Positions 17,282-26,818 of a DNA stretch of 64,000 nucleotides are shown here, in pieces. Source of the stretch: JASGDN01 sp049841275. GTDB taxonomy: Bacteria; Chloroflexota; Chloroflexia; Thermomicrobiales; UBA6265. The position numbers and the translations under genes are program-made. A model generated the notes under the pieces. It did no database searches, was not told the origin of the DNA, and was given only the letters and a program-made list of their open reading frames with translations. The first letter of the stretch is position 1. The number at the start of each line of letters is the position of its first letter. The DNA is taken from the NCBI GenBank assembly GCA_049841275.1, contig JASGDN010000091.1, positions 1 through 64,000 on the forward strand, given 5' to 3'.

Positions 17282-18654
17282 AGGATGGGCGCACCTTCGT
17301 AGGTTGCGAGGAAGTCCTCGATCTGCTTGGCGGCGGTCTCGGCGGCCTGTTCCGGATCGGCGCCGTTCAACTGGCAGGCCTGGATGGCGTCGGAGATCGC
17401 CTTGTAGACCTCGGGCGGAACGCGCGGTTCGCCGCGGGCGCCGGGGAAGATGTCCTCGGCGAAGGTCTTCATTCCGCCTTCGCTGAAGCCGCCGTCGGCC
17501 GTGGCCTTGTCGAGGACGGAGGTGCGTGGCGGCATGTCGCTCTTGGCCTTGATGATCCAGTCGACGCCGCGCTGGATCGAGTCGTCGCTCATGGAGCCGA
17601 TGGCCCAGGCGCAGAACTTCGCCGCCGTCTCGGGATCGGCACCCTTGGCGTTGGCGGCGAACCCCCAGCCGCCCGCGACCGTGGTGTAGGTGCCACCGTC
17701 CGGGATCGGGAGCTTGAAGATGCCGTATTTGTAGTCAGGGGCGTTCGCGCGCATGGCGCCGATTCCCCAGATGCCGACGTTCTGGATTGCGCAATATCCG
17801 GCGCCGAGGTTGGCGACGACGTCGCCGCCGCCTCCGAGCCCCTGGCGCGGGGCAATGCCCTTGTCGATGGCGTCCTTCCAGAGCTTGAGGGCCTGGACTC
17901 CTGCCGGTTCGCGCAGGCCACTTGTCTTGCCGTCGTCGTTGACGATCTTGCCGCCGCCCTGCCAGAAGAAGGGATACCAGGTGAAGTTCTGGTAATAGCC
18001 CGGAGTGGTTTCGAAGAGGACGCCGAACCGGTCGTCGGTCGTGAGCTTCTCCGCCACATCGAGCAACTGGTCCCACGTCTGCGGGATGTCGCCGTCGGTC
18101 AGGCCGGCGCTCTCCCACGCGTCGAGCGAGTAATAGAAGGCCATCGGTTCGACTTCCATCGGCAGGCAGTAGAATTTGTTGTCCACGGCCCGGGTCGCGA
18201 TGACATCGGGGATAAAATCCTTGACGGCTTCGGGTTCCATTGCCGGGGTGATTTCCTGGAGTGCGCCGCCGTTGTAGTATCGGAGGAAATCGCCCGGGCT
18301 GATGATGAAGAGATCGGGTCCGGCGTCCGATGCGAAGGCGGTCTGGAGCTTTGACCCGTTGATGTATTCGCTGTTCACGATGTATTCGAGTTCGACTTTT
18401 ACGTCGTTCTGGCTGTTCCAGGATTCGACCATGGTCTTGAACCATTCATCCTGGGGAGCGACCGTGCCGCCGGGGCTGTAGAACTGCCAGAACTTGAGGG
18501 TGGCCGCGGCCCGCGTGCGCGAGAAGAAGGCGGGCATGGCGAACGTGGACGACGCGGCGGCGGTTGTGGCTGCTGCGCCGAGTTTGACGAACCCCCGACG
18601 TGATTGGCGGGAGAGCCCGGGAAACAGGCGGTTTCCTGAGCGGTCGTCGGACAT
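17278..18654 (-). CDS. Sugar ABC transporter substrate-binding protein
   Basis: 458-residue family 1 extracellular solute-binding protein. A Tat signal (SRRGFVKLGAAATTAAASS) indicates export of a folded protein; no lipobox is evident. The mature fold shows the usual LKFWQFYSPGG start, DLFIISPGDFLRYYNGGAL and PMEVEPMAFYYS segments lining the sugar cleft. First gene of the import operon, and divergent from the LacI regulator. Ligand unknown; the neighbouring GH29 and GH172 genes suggest fucose- or furanose-containing oligosaccharides. Confidence 0.9.
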   Translation of the reverse strand: MSDDRSGNRLFPGLSRQSRRGFVKLGAAATTAAASSTFAMPAFFSRTRAAATLKFWQFYSPGGTVAPQDEWFKTMVESWNSQNDVKVELEYIVNSEYINGSKLQTAFASDAGPDLFIISPGDFLRYYNGGALQEITPAMEPEAVKDFIPDVIATRAVDNKFYCLPMEVEPMAFYYSLDAWESAGLTDGDIPQTWDQLLDVAEKLTTDDRFGVLFETTPGYYQNFTWYPFFWQGGGKIVNDDGKTSGLREPAGVQALKLWKDAIDKGIAPRQGLGGGGDVVANLGAGYCAIQNVGIWGIGAMRANAPDYKYGIFKLPIPDGGTYTTVAGGWGFAANAKGADPETAAKFCAWAIGSMSDDSIQRGVDWIIKAKSDMPPRTSVLDKATADGGFSEGGMKTFAEDIFPGARGEPRVPPEVYKAISDAIQACQLNGADPEQAAETAAKQIEDFLATYEGAPIL

Positions 18655-18738
18655 CGAACACCTCCATCGGTGATGAACGCGAATGGCACGAGCGGCTCTG
18701 CCCGCGTCCCCAAAAGGGAATCCTTCGATTCAGTTGGT

Positions 18739-18750
18739 GAAAACGATTTC
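18739..18750. promoter_or_regulatory. LacI-family operator
   Basis: GAAAACGATTTC fits the LacI/GalR consensus GAAAnCGnTTTC with the central CG. It overlaps the expected transcription start of the minus-strand promoter at 18752-18780, so bound repressor would block the import operon. The adjacent LacI gene is the obvious ligand-responsive regulator. Confidence 0.75.
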
Positions 18751-18751
18751 G

Positions 18752-18780
18752 ATGCTAGTATTCGCTCAGGTTGTTGTCAA
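18752..18780 (-). promoter_or_regulatory. Sigma-70-type promoter of the sugar import operon
   Basis: On the minus strand a perfect -35 TTGACA (18775-18780) is followed by a 17-base spacer and a -10 TAGCAT (18752-18757). Transcription would start near 18745, inside the LacI operator, about 90 bases before the binding-protein ATG. Confidence 0.7.
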
Positions 18781-18842
18781 GCCGATATGCGTTCGTGGCC
18801 CTCTTCCGGGCCGTGAATGCGTTGTTCGCGAGGAGGGAAACG

Positions 18843-19853
18843 GTGGCGCAGGTGCAGATCAAGGATGTCGCGGCTCGCGCGGATGTCTCCTCTGCCACCG
18901 TATCTCGCGTGCTGAATGGCGATCCCCGCGTCTCGCCAGCCCGCCGCGAACGCGTGATGGCCGCGATCGAGGAACTGGGCTACCAGCCGAACCGCGTCGC
19001 GCGCAGCCTGCGCCGCCGCTATACCGACTCGATCGGGGTTGTCATCTCCGATATCGAGAACCCGCATTTCACGCAGGCCGTGCGGGTGATCGAGGATGCC
19101 GCGTACGTCAAAGGACATCGCGTGCTGCTGTGCAACACCGATGAGACCCCGGCCCGCCAGGCCGCCTATCTCGAGATGCTGGCCGCCGAGCGCGTGGTCG
19201 GGGTCATTCTCGCCGCCGCCGATGTGGACGATCCCACGATCAGCCAGGTAATCGACTCCGGTATCCCGATCGTCGCCTTCGACCGCAAGGTGAGCGACCC
19301 CCGTGCCGACGCCATCACCTCGGACAACGTTCAGGCGGGACGCGACGCTACCACGTTCCTGCTGGAGCGCGGTCACACCGACATCGGGTTCATCGCGGGC
19401 CGCCTCGACATCCAGACCGGCACCGGACGCCTCGCCGGGTATACCGAAGCGATGCAGGAGCATGGCCTGACCCCACGTACCGCCAGCGGTGAATTCCGCA
19501 TCGACCAGGCCGAACGGGCGACCGCCGACCTGCTCGATCGCTTCCCGCAGGTCACCGCCATCGTGGTCGGGAACAACCTCATGACGGTCGGCGCCCTGCG
19601 CACGCTCCACGCGCGTGGGAAGATCGTGCCCGACGACATCTCGATCGTCCAGATCGACGATCCATTCTGGACGGAACTGATGGAACCCGCGCTCACGTCG
19701 CTCGGCCAGCCGGTCCGCGCGATGGCATCCCAGGCCTTCACGCTCCTGATGGAGCGGATCAGCCGGGAGCGAACGGCGGCTTGTTCCGTCGTGTTCCCAT
19801 TCGACCTGCGCGAGCGGGCGTCGTGCCGCACATTGGTGCCTGCGATCGATTGA
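18843..19853 (+). CDS. LacI family transcriptional regulator
   Basis: 336 residues. The N-terminal helix-turn-helix IKDVAARADVSSATVSRVLNG is the LacI headpiece, followed by a periplasmic-binding-protein-like sensor (DSIGVVISDIENPHF, then the FDRKVSDP and VGNNLMTVGAL regions). GTG at 18843 is chosen because GGAGG lies 7 bases upstream and the headpiece begins at once; an upstream ATG frame would add 24 unlikely residues. It probably represses the divergent sugar import operon through the operator at 18739-18750 and may control the downstream glycosidase genes. Confidence 0.92.
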   Translation: MAQVQIKDVAARADVSSATVSRVLNGDPRVSPARRERVMAAIEELGYQPNRVARSLRRRYTDSIGVVISDIENPHFTQAVRVIEDAAYVKGHRVLLCNTDETPARQAAYLEMLAAERVVGVILAAADVDDPTISQVIDSGIPIVAFDRKVSDPRADAITSDNVQAGRDATTFLLERGHTDIGFIAGRLDIQTGTGRLAGYTEAMQEHGLTPRTASGEFRIDQAERATADLLDRFPQVTAIVVGNNLMTVGALRTLHARGKIVPDDISIVQIDDPFWTELMEPALTSLGQPVRAMASQAFTLLMERISRERTAACSVVFPFDLRERASCRTLVPAID

Positions 19854-19942
19854 CCGCAGCCGCTGACGTGGTTGAATGCCATCCACAGAACCGTTTCACC
19901 GATCGTCTCTGTTGACCTACCCATGAAGGAATACTACTGAAC

Positions 19943-21265
19943 GTGATTTCCACCGACTCGACCACGACGATGTCGTTCCCTGCACCCGGTCAACTTGCCT
20001 GGCAGCGCGAGCGTTCGTTCGCCATGTTTTGCCACTTTGGCGTCAACACCTTCAATGGCAAGGAGTGGAGCGACGGTTCGCTCCCCGCGGCCAGTTTCCT
20101 GCCGACTGCCTTGGACTGCCGCCAGTGGGCTGAAACCGCGCGTGAGGCCGGAGCGTCGCACATCATTCTCACGGCCAAGCACCACGATGGATTCTGCCTC
20201 TGGCCGACTTCGACGACAGACTATTCGGTTACGTCCAGCCCGTGGAAGGATGGACATGGCGATGTCGTCGGCGATCTGGCGGAGGCCTGCCGGGAGGCCG
20301 GAATCGGCCTTGGGCTCTACCTCTCGCCCTGGGATCGGCACGAGGTGACGTGGGAGGCCGATCACGCTGCTTACGATGCCCTATACCTGCGCCAGTTGAC
20401 CGAACTCTGCACGAATTATGGTCCATTGGTGGAAGTCTGGTTCGACGGCGCCGGCTCGGAGCGCCATCCGTACGCCTGGGACGCCATCATGGACGTGGTG
20501 GAGGCGCATCAGCCGGACGCGATGGTCTTCAACATGGGGCGTCCGACCATTCGCTGGGTTGGCAACGAGGGCGGCCTTGCCGCCGATCCATGCTGGTACA
20601 CCGTCGATGCCACCGCGAAGTCGATCTACACCGACGACAAGGATGGTCTTGCCGGTGGCGGCTGGTACCTGCCGCCGGAATGCGATGTCGCCATTCGCCG
20701 CCACTGGTTCTGGCAGCCGGACGATCTGCACACCTTGAAGAGCGTCAATCACCTGGAGGCGATCTGGTATCGGTCGGTCGGTCTCGGCGCGAATCTGCTG
20801 CTGAACGTGCCGCCGGACCGGCGTGGACTGATCGACGACCGCGACCGCGAGCGTCTGCTCGCGTTTGCCTCTTCCATCCGCGAGCGGTTTGCGGATCCCA
20901 TCGTTGGCGAGCTGGTCCAGGACGGTGCGTCTATCACCGTCACGTTCCCCGAGGAAACGACGTTCGACCACCTCATGCTCCGTGAGGCGATCGAGGATGG
21001 TCAGCGGATCGGCTCCCACCGGATTACGGATATCCGGAGTGGCAGAACGATCGTGGATGGCGTCTTCACGGTAGGCAGCCAACGCGTCCACGCCTTTCCG
21101 GCAGTGACAACCAACGCGATCGCGATCGCCATCGACGATCCGTCCGGGCGGCTCGCCTCCGTGGAGGCATACCGAACGGGTGTGGAGACAGCGCCTGGAC
21201 TGGAGGAGCAGCCCGCGTTCATGAACGAGAAGGTTGATGCTCGTCCGCATCAGGACGCTGCGTAA
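19943..21265 (+). CDS. Alpha-L-fucosidase, GH29 family
   Basis: 440-residue GH29 enzyme that retains configuration while removing alpha-linked L-fucose. The nucleophile is Asp168 in EVWFDGAG; HHDGFCLW, the WSDGSL region and LLNVPPDRRGLI are family motifs. There is no signal peptide, so it acts on imported oligosaccharides. The catalytic domain occupies about residues 12-320 and a C-terminal beta domain follows. The GTG start at 19943 has AAGGA 13 bases upstream, a long spacing, so the ATG at 19970 is an alternative. It follows lacI by 89 bases. Confidence 0.9.
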   Translation: MISTDSTTTMSFPAPGQLAWQRERSFAMFCHFGVNTFNGKEWSDGSLPAASFLPTALDCRQWAETAREAGASHIILTAKHHDGFCLWPTSTTDYSVTSSPWKDGHGDVVGDLAEACREAGIGLGLYLSPWDRHEVTWEADHAAYDALYLRQLTELCTNYGPLVEVWFDGAGSERHPYAWDAIMDVVEAHQPDAMVFNMGRPTIRWVGNEGGLAADPCWYTVDATAKSIYTDDKDGLAGGGWYLPPECDVAIRRHWFWQPDDLHTLKSVNHLEAIWYRSVGLGANLLLNVPPDRRGLIDDRDRERLLAFASSIRERFADPIVGELVQDGASITVTFPEETTFDHLMLREAIEDGQRIGSHRITDIRSGRTIVDGVFTVGSQRVHAFPAVTTNAIAIAIDDPSGRLASVEAYRTGVETAPGLEEQPAFMNEKVDARPHQDAA

Positions 21266-21337
21266 CCAGGAGAAGGCCGGCGGCAGTCGCCAGCCAAGGC
21301 TATGAGCCGGCGGTGGTCCGGCAGAGGAGTCGACGAC

Positions 21338-22444
21338 ATGACGACAAGCGGTGGTTTCAACGGGCTCGGTGTTCACCTTGGCAATCTGGCGCAGCTTTCG
21401 CAGGCGCGGACGCGTTCGATCAGCGCGGAGAATTTCACCGGTGCCAAGGGCGAAGGCGGCAAGGCGACGGGAGGAACCGGCGCTGTCGCGGCGCGCGAGC
21501 TCGGACAGGGCTGGAAGGTCTCGCCGTGTATCCATATCGCCCCGTACGAGCTGGTGACGCTTGCCGAGATCGACGGCCCGGCGGCGATCCAGCACATCTG
21601 GCTCACCGTCCATCCCACCTGGTGGCGGCGTCTCGTCCTGCGCATCTACTGGGATGATGAGGAGACGCCGTCGGTCGAGACACCGCTCGGGGATTTCTTT
21701 GCGAATGGCTGGTGCCAGCGCTGCAACATCGCGTCGCTGCCGATCGCGGTCAATCCGGCGGGCGGCTTCAACTCCTACTGGGAGATGCCATTCCGCAAGA
21801 AGGCGCGTATCACGATCGAGAACCTGACCCCCGACCAGTGCATCGGGTTCTTTTACCAGATCACGTATACGGAGACAGAAGTTCCGGAGGATCTCGGCTA
21901 CTTTCACGCCCAGTGGCGGCGCTCGCATCCGCTGGCCTACATGGATGTCCACACCCTGCTCGATGGTGTGAAGGGGCAAGGACATTACGTCGGAACGTAT
22001 CTTGCCTGGGGCGTCAACAGCAATGGCTGGTGGGGCGAGGGCGAGATCAAGTTCTACATGGATGGAGATACGGATTTCCCGACGATCTGCGGCACCGGTA
22101 CGGAGGACTATTTCGGCGGCGCCTGGAACTTCGAGTTCCCGCAGGGACAATATGGTGTCTTCACGACGCCATTCCTCGGATTGCCCCAGGTCATCAGGCC
22201 GGACGGGCTCTACCAGGCGCAGCAACGGTTCGGTATGTACCGCTGGCACATCCAGGATCCGATCCGCTTCAGCGAGGATCTGAAAGTGACGATCCAGGCG
22301 CTCGGCTGGCGGTCGCGGATGGAGGATCAGGCGCGGTACCTGCCGCTGCAGGACGATATCGCCTCCACATCGTTCTGGTACCAGAACGAACCGCACGCGC
22401 CCTTCCCGGCCATCGGCGGCGCAAACGATCTGGAAGTCGTCTAG
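21338..22444 (+). CDS. GH172-type glycoside hydrolase (DUF2961)
   Basis: 368-residue DUF2961 protein. The signature GTGTEDYFGG at residues 252-261 carries the glutamate that in characterised GH172 proteins is catalytic. Known members act on alpha-D-fructofuranosides or D-arabinofuranosides and form hexamers; which substrate is used here is unknown. The fold is a double jelly roll and no signal peptide is seen. GAGGAG 8 bases upstream supports the ATG at 21338. It probably shares a transcript with the fucosidase. Confidence 0.85.
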   Translation: MTTSGGFNGLGVHLGNLAQLSQARTRSISAENFTGAKGEGGKATGGTGAVAARELGQGWKVSPCIHIAPYELVTLAEIDGPAAIQHIWLTVHPTWWRRLVLRIYWDDEETPSVETPLGDFFANGWCQRCNIASLPIAVNPAGGFNSYWEMPFRKKARITIENLTPDQCIGFFYQITYTETEVPEDLGYFHAQWRRSHPLAYMDVHTLLDGVKGQGHYVGTYLAWGVNSNGWWGEGEIKFYMDGDTDFPTICGTGTEDYFGGAWNFEFPQGQYGVFTTPFLGLPQVIRPDGLYQAQQRFGMYRWHIQDPIRFSEDLKVTIQALGWRSRMEDQARYLPLQDDIASTSFWYQNEPHAPFPAIGGANDLEVV

Positions 22445-22521
22445 TGCGGCAAGCGGCAGGGCGCCGGCAAAGGCCCCTTGCCCGATCCCGCGTCGCTTGC
22501 GACCATCCCGCCATACCGAAT

Positions 22522-22556
22522 CACAGGACCAGCGTCGATTCGACGCTGGTCCTGTG
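22522..22556. terminator. 17-bp perfect hairpin within the glycosidase operon
   Basis: Arms CACAGGACCAGCGTCGA and its exact complement, separated by one base. It lies between the GH172 and epimerase genes. No T tract follows on the plus strand, so it may only attenuate transcription or protect upstream mRNA ends. Confidence 0.6.
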
Positions 22557-22600
22557 CGTCCGGACGGCATCCATCACCGATTTCCTGGAGGAACCGCATC

Positions 22601-23359
22601 ATGACCGACCAGACTCCGCGCAAGGTCCTCATCACCGGTGCAGGCGGCCGCATCGGCACCAGCCTGGCCACCCAGCTGCGTGATGTCTACGACTTCCGTT
22701 TGCTCTACCGCCGTGAGCCGGAGCAGCGCCTCAGCGAGGACACCGTCTTCGCGGACATTACCGATTTCGATGCGATGCGCGCCGCCATGGAAGGCATCGA
22801 CACCGTCTGGCACCTCGCCGGCGATCCGCGTGTCCCCGCTCCGTGGGAGAGCGTGCTCCAGACGAACATCATCGGCACATACACGACTCTGGAGGCCGCG
22901 CGGGAAGCAGGCGTGCGCAAGGTCGTCTTCGCGTCCACGAACCACGTCATGGGCATGTACGACATCAACGGCGACTGGCCGGTGAACAACCAGATGCCCC
23001 AACGTCCCGACTCCTACTACGGTGTCTCCAAGGCATTTGGCGAGGACATCGGGCGCTTCTATCACGACAAGTGGGGGTTGGAGTTCATCGCGCTGCGGAT
23101 CGGCTGGTTCCTCAATGAGCCGTACAAGGAGCCGGGTTATGGCCGCGCCATGTGGCTGAGTCCGCGCGATTGCGCGCAGGCGTTCACGCGGGCGACGGAG
23201 GCGGATGTGCCCTACGGCGTCTTCTACGCCATTTCGAACAACCCGGACCACCCATGGGACTTGACCGATGCCGTCGTGAAACTGGGCTACCGGCCACAGG
23301 ATACCTGGGCAGACTTCTATCCGGTCGAGCCGGGTGTTCCCACGCCGAACATTCACTGA
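22601..23359 (+). CDS. NAD-dependent sugar epimerase/dehydrogenase
   Basis: 252-residue extended SDR protein. The nucleotide-binding loop TGAGGRIG is at residues 12-19 and the catalytic Tyr140-x3-Lys144 is in YYGVSK. STNHVMGMY and the overall length resemble uronate dehydrogenases and related UDP-sugar-independent enzymes, so oxidation of a sugar acid or lactone-forming step in the same catabolic pathway is plausible. GGAGGAA upstream fixes the ATG at 22601; the longer open frame runs through the hairpin. Confidence 0.85.
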   Translation: MTDQTPRKVLITGAGGRIGTSLATQLRDVYDFRLLYRREPEQRLSEDTVFADITDFDAMRAAMEGIDTVWHLAGDPRVPAPWESVLQTNIIGTYTTLEAAREAGVRKVVFASTNHVMGMYDINGDWPVNNQMPQRPDSYYGVSKAFGEDIGRFYHDKWGLEFIALRIGWFLNEPYKEPGYGRAMWLSPRDCAQAFTRATEADVPYGVFYAISNNPDHPWDLTDAVVKLGYRPQDTWADFYPVEPGVPTPNIH

Positions 23360-23410
23360 TTCGCTTGGGTGTGTGGAGTCGAGGTGCCTGAACGGGCTAA
23401 TTGACCCTGG

Positions 23411-23430
23411 AAAGGGCCTTGCGCCCTTTT
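23411..23430 (+). terminator. Intrinsic terminator
   Basis: AAAGGGC, a short loop and GCCCTTTT, 51 bases after the epimerase stop. It probably ends the glycosidase transcript before the PQQ-like propeller gene. Confidence 0.65.
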
Positions 23431-23519
23431 GGGGATAGATTGAGAATGCCCTGTGTTACCAACCATGATTGCCGACTCCAATCGGGGGGCCGACAGGCAC
23501 GTATCGAGGAGGAGACGTG

Positions 23520-25169
23520 ATGAGTGCGGACGTTCGCATCGATCGGCGTGCGTTGCTTGCGGTGACCGCGGCAATGGGCGTGGCGGTTGGAACAGGGGTC
23601 GTTATCCGGGACGCTGCCGGACAGGAAGTCAATAGCGAGGGAGCCACGCCGGTGCCGGCGGGTTCGCCCGTTCCGCCGGAACTGGCGTCGAGCGATACCG
23701 ACTGGGCGGTGGAAGGCGGGAATCTCAGCCAGACGCGCGAAGCGATGGGGAGCACGATCTCGTCCAGCAACGTGTCGACTCTGGGTGTCGCCTGGACGAC
23801 CGAGATCGCCGCAAGTTCGGGGTACGGCTCGATGAGCGCGAACCCGATCATCGTTGGCGATCTCGTCTATCAGCAGGACATGCAGAGCAACGTCTGGGCG
23901 CTCAACAAGGACACGGGCGAGGTCGTCTGGAAGAACGAATACAACGAGGGGTCAACCGGACCGAACGGGGTAGCCGTCGGATATGGCTACGCGGTCTTTG
24001 CGCTCGGGAACTCGGGCAATGTCGTGGCCGTGAAGGCGGATACCGGCGAGGAAGTCTGGCGGCACAGCATCAAGGGGCCGCTCGGCGAAGTCATCGACAT
24101 GGCGCCGCTGATCTATGGCAGTACGGTCATCATCAGCACGATTCCCGGCAATACCGACAATTTCTACCGGGGCGGTCAGCGGGGCGTTGTGCATGCCATA
24201 GACGTCACCAATGGCAACGTCCTCTGGTACGTCGATACGACCACCGACAATCTCTGGAACAATCCGCGCGTCAATTCCGGCGGCGGGTTGTGGCATCCCC
24301 CCTCCGTGGACAAGGATGGCAATTTCTACCTCGGGATTGCGAACGCCGCCCCATATCCGGGGTTGCCGGGCCATCCCAGTGGGACCAGCCGTATGGGCAA
24401 CAATGATTATGCGGATAGCCTGGTCAAGCTGAACGGGCAGACCGCGGTCATCGAGTGGTTCCTGAACATCAAGCCACACGACATCTTCGACCTGGACAAC
24501 CACCTCTCGCCGATCCTGGCGACGATCTCCCGCAACGGGGTCGACACGGACGTGGTCTACAGCTCCGGCAAGCACGGCCTCGTTGTCTGCGCGGATGCGG
24601 CGTCGGGTGTGGAGATCTGGCGCACACCCGTCGGCAAGCACAGCAACGACAATCTGCAGGAGCTTCCCGACGACGAGTATGTGGAGGTCTTCCCTGGCAC
24701 GCTCGGTGGTGTGGAAACGCCGTTCGCCTACGCGCAGGGCGTGGTGCTGGTGCCGGTCTACAACATGGCGTCCTACTACAATTCCACCGGGATCAGCGCC
24801 GAAGGCATCGACATCACCAAGACGACCGGCAACCTTGTCGCGCTCGATGCGGGCACGGGAAGCACGCTCTGGGATGCCGAACTGCCTGCCGGGCTATTGG
24901 CCGGGGCGACGGTGGTGAACGACCTGGTGTTCACTGGCTCGCTGGATGGGGTCGTCCGCGGCTTCACCATTGCGGATGGCAAGCAGGTCTTCAGCTGGCA
25001 GGCGCCAGCCGGGCTGAATGCGCCATTTGCCATTTCCGGCGATACGCTCTTCGTTCCGGCGGGTGGCCCCCTGGTTCCCTCGAAGGACACCGTGGCTCCC
25101 GACCAGCCCAAGATGCAGCTTGTCGCCCTCAAGCTCGGTGCCTCGGGGGACGCGACTCCCGCGTCCTAA
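23520..25169 (+). CDS. Tat-exported PQQ-binding-like beta-propeller protein
   Basis: 549 residues. The N-terminus IDRRALLAVTAAMGVAVG is a Tat-type signal and is followed by a Pro/Ala/Thr linker. The mature part has repeated blades of the type VVALDAxTGxxLW, characteristic of the quinoprotein dehydrogenase propeller; a PHDIFDLDNHLSP segment matches the conserved region of PQQ alcohol dehydrogenases and polyvinyl-alcohol dehydrogenases. There is no cytochrome c domain, so electrons would need another acceptor, or it may be a non-enzymatic propeller. GGAGG precedes the ATG at 23520. Single-gene transcript between two terminators. Confidence 0.8.
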   Translation: MSADVRIDRRALLAVTAAMGVAVGTGVVIRDAAGQEVNSEGATPVPAGSPVPPELASSDTDWAVEGGNLSQTREAMGSTISSSNVSTLGVAWTTEIAASSGYGSMSANPIIVGDLVYQQDMQSNVWALNKDTGEVVWKNEYNEGSTGPNGVAVGYGYAVFALGNSGNVVAVKADTGEEVWRHSIKGPLGEVIDMAPLIYGSTVIISTIPGNTDNFYRGGQRGVVHAIDVTNGNVLWYVDTTTDNLWNNPRVNSGGGLWHPPSVDKDGNFYLGIANAAPYPGLPGHPSGTSRMGNNDYADSLVKLNGQTAVIEWFLNIKPHDIFDLDNHLSPILATISRNGVDTDVVYSSGKHGLVVCADAASGVEIWRTPVGKHSNDNLQELPDDEYVEVFPGTLGGVETPFAYAQGVVLVPVYNMASYYNSTGISAEGIDITKTTGNLVALDAGTGSTLWDAELPAGLLAGATVVNDLVFTGSLDGVVRGFTIADGKQVFSWQAPAGLNAPFAISGDTLFVPAGGPLVPSKDTVAPDQPKMQLVALKLGASGDATPAS

Positions 25170-25201
25170 CCGATTCTGGACGGTGTGACACCGCATACCA
25201 G

Positions 25202-25233
25202 AACGACCGGAGGGAGCAATCCCTCCGGTCGTT
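25202..25233. terminator. Bidirectional terminator
   Basis: Perfect 14-bp arms (25202-25215 and 25220-25233, AACGACCGGAGGGA type) with a 4-base loop and T's on the plus side. It separates the convergent propeller and fumarase genes. Confidence 0.85.
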
Positions 25234-25260
25234 TCGTTGAGGCGTCCGGCGGACGGCGGA

Positions 25261-26670
25261 TCATCCTCCGGCGGCGGCGCCCTTGATGCCCGGCTCCGCG
25301 AGTTCCGTCGCATCGAGCAGGTGCGTCAACTCCTCCTCGGTCATCCCGGTCTCCTCAACGGCCACCTCGATCACCCGGCGCTTCTCCGCGTAGGCGCGCT
25401 TGGCGATCTTTGCGGCGTTGTCGTAACCGATGATGGGATTCAACGCGGTGACCATGATCGGGTTCTTGTCGACCAGGTCGGCGATGTGGGCCTCGTTGAC
25501 CGTGAACCCGGCGATCGCCTTGTCCGCCAGGACTGTCGTCACGGTGGAAAGCAACTCGATGGATTGCAGGAGATTGTGCGCGATCACCGGCAGCATCACG
25601 TTCAGTTCGAAATTGCCATGCTGGGCCGCGATCGCGATCGTTGCGTCGTTGCCGATCACCTGGGCCGACACCATCATCGTCGCCTCGGCGATCACCGGGT
25701 TGATCTTGCCCGGCATGATCGACGAACCCGGTTGCAACGCCGGGAGCACGATCTCGCCGAGCCCGGCGATCGGACCGGAATTCATGAGGCGGAGATCGTT
25801 CGCGATCTTGATCAGCCCCAGCGAAAGCGCGCGCAACTGGCCGCTGAGTTCGGCGGCGGTCTCCTGCGCGGCCTGTGCCTCGAAGTGATTGGGGGCCTCG
25901 ACGAAGGGATGCCCGGTCCGCTCCGAGAGCTTTGCGGCCACCTTCGCGCCGAACTCCGGATGCGCGTTCAGGCCGCTGCCCACCGCCGTGCCGCCAATGG
26001 CGAGCCGTGCGACGCGGGGCAACGTGCTCTCGATCCGCTCGATGGCGTGGCGGATCTGGGAGGCCCAGCCGCCGACCTCGTCGCCCAGCCGGACTGGCGT
26101 CGCGTCCATCAGGTGGGTGCGCCCGGTCTTCACGATGTCGTGCGTTTCGGCCGCACGCCGCTCCAGCGTTTCCGCGAGATGCGTGAGCGCGGGAAGCAAC
26201 TGCTCGGCGGTGGCGGTGTAGGCCGAGACGTGGATGGCGGTCGGGATCACGTCGTTCGAGCTCTGGCCCATGTTGACGTGGTCGTTCGGGTGGATCTTCT
26301 GGTCTGAGGCGATCTGGTTGGCGCGGGTGGCGATCACCTCGTTGGCATTCGTGTTCGTAGACGTACCCGAACCCGTCTGGAAGATGTCAAGCGGGAACTC
26401 AGCGTCGAGCGTGCCATCGATCACCTCGGTTGCTGCTGCCTCGATAGCGGCCGCTTGCGCCGGATCGAGCAGCCCGAGGTCCATATTGACGGCCGCTGCC
26501 GAGGCCTTCACGAGACCCAGCGCGTGGAGGAAGGCCCGCGAGAAGCGGATGCCACTGATCGGGAAGTTCTCGATCGCCCGCGCCGTGCCCGCACCGTAGA
26601 GGGCGTTGGCCGGGACGTGCATCTCGCCCATGCTGTCGCGAACCGTTCGTGTCCCTTGATCCTGACTCAT
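25261..26670 (-). CDS. fumC: Class II fumarate hydratase
   Basis: 469-residue iron-independent fumarase that interconverts fumarate and malate in the TCA cycle. The superfamily signature GSSIMPGKINP is present, together with TGSGTSTNTNANEV and SSNDVIPTAIH in the active site. The length is typical for FumC. GGGAGA upstream supports the ATG at 26670 over the ATG seven codons earlier. It stands alone between two hairpin terminators. Confidence 0.95.
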   Translation of the reverse strand: MSQDQGTRTVRDSMGEMHVPANALYGAGTARAIENFPISGIRFSRAFLHALGLVKASAAAVNMDLGLLDPAQAAAIEAAATEVIDGTLDAEFPLDIFQTGSGTSTNTNANEVIATRANQIASDQKIHPNDHVNMGQSSNDVIPTAIHVSAYTATAEQLLPALTHLAETLERRAAETHDIVKTGRTHLMDATPVRLGDEVGGWASQIRHAIERIESTLPRVARLAIGGTAVGSGLNAHPEFGAKVAAKLSERTGHPFVEAPNHFEAQAAQETAAELSGQLRALSLGLIKIANDLRLMNSGPIAGLGEIVLPALQPGSSIMPGKINPVIAEATMMVSAQVIGNDATIAIAAQHGNFELNVMLPVIAHNLLQSIELLSTVTTVLADKAIAGFTVNEAHIADLVDKNPIMVTALNPIIGYDNAAKIAKRAYAEKRRVIEVAVEETGMTEEELTHLLDATELAEPGIKGAAAGG

Positions 26671-26818
26671 GCCGTTCTCCCGTAGGTGCATGGACCGCCC
26701 GGTCTCCGGGCGGCGCGCATCGTTGCGCGATGCCGTCGACGTGACCGCGGTCGCGGTTGCCTTTTCGGGGACAGTGTACCGCCGCTTCGGCGAGACCGGA
26801 CACGATCCGGGTACGAAG

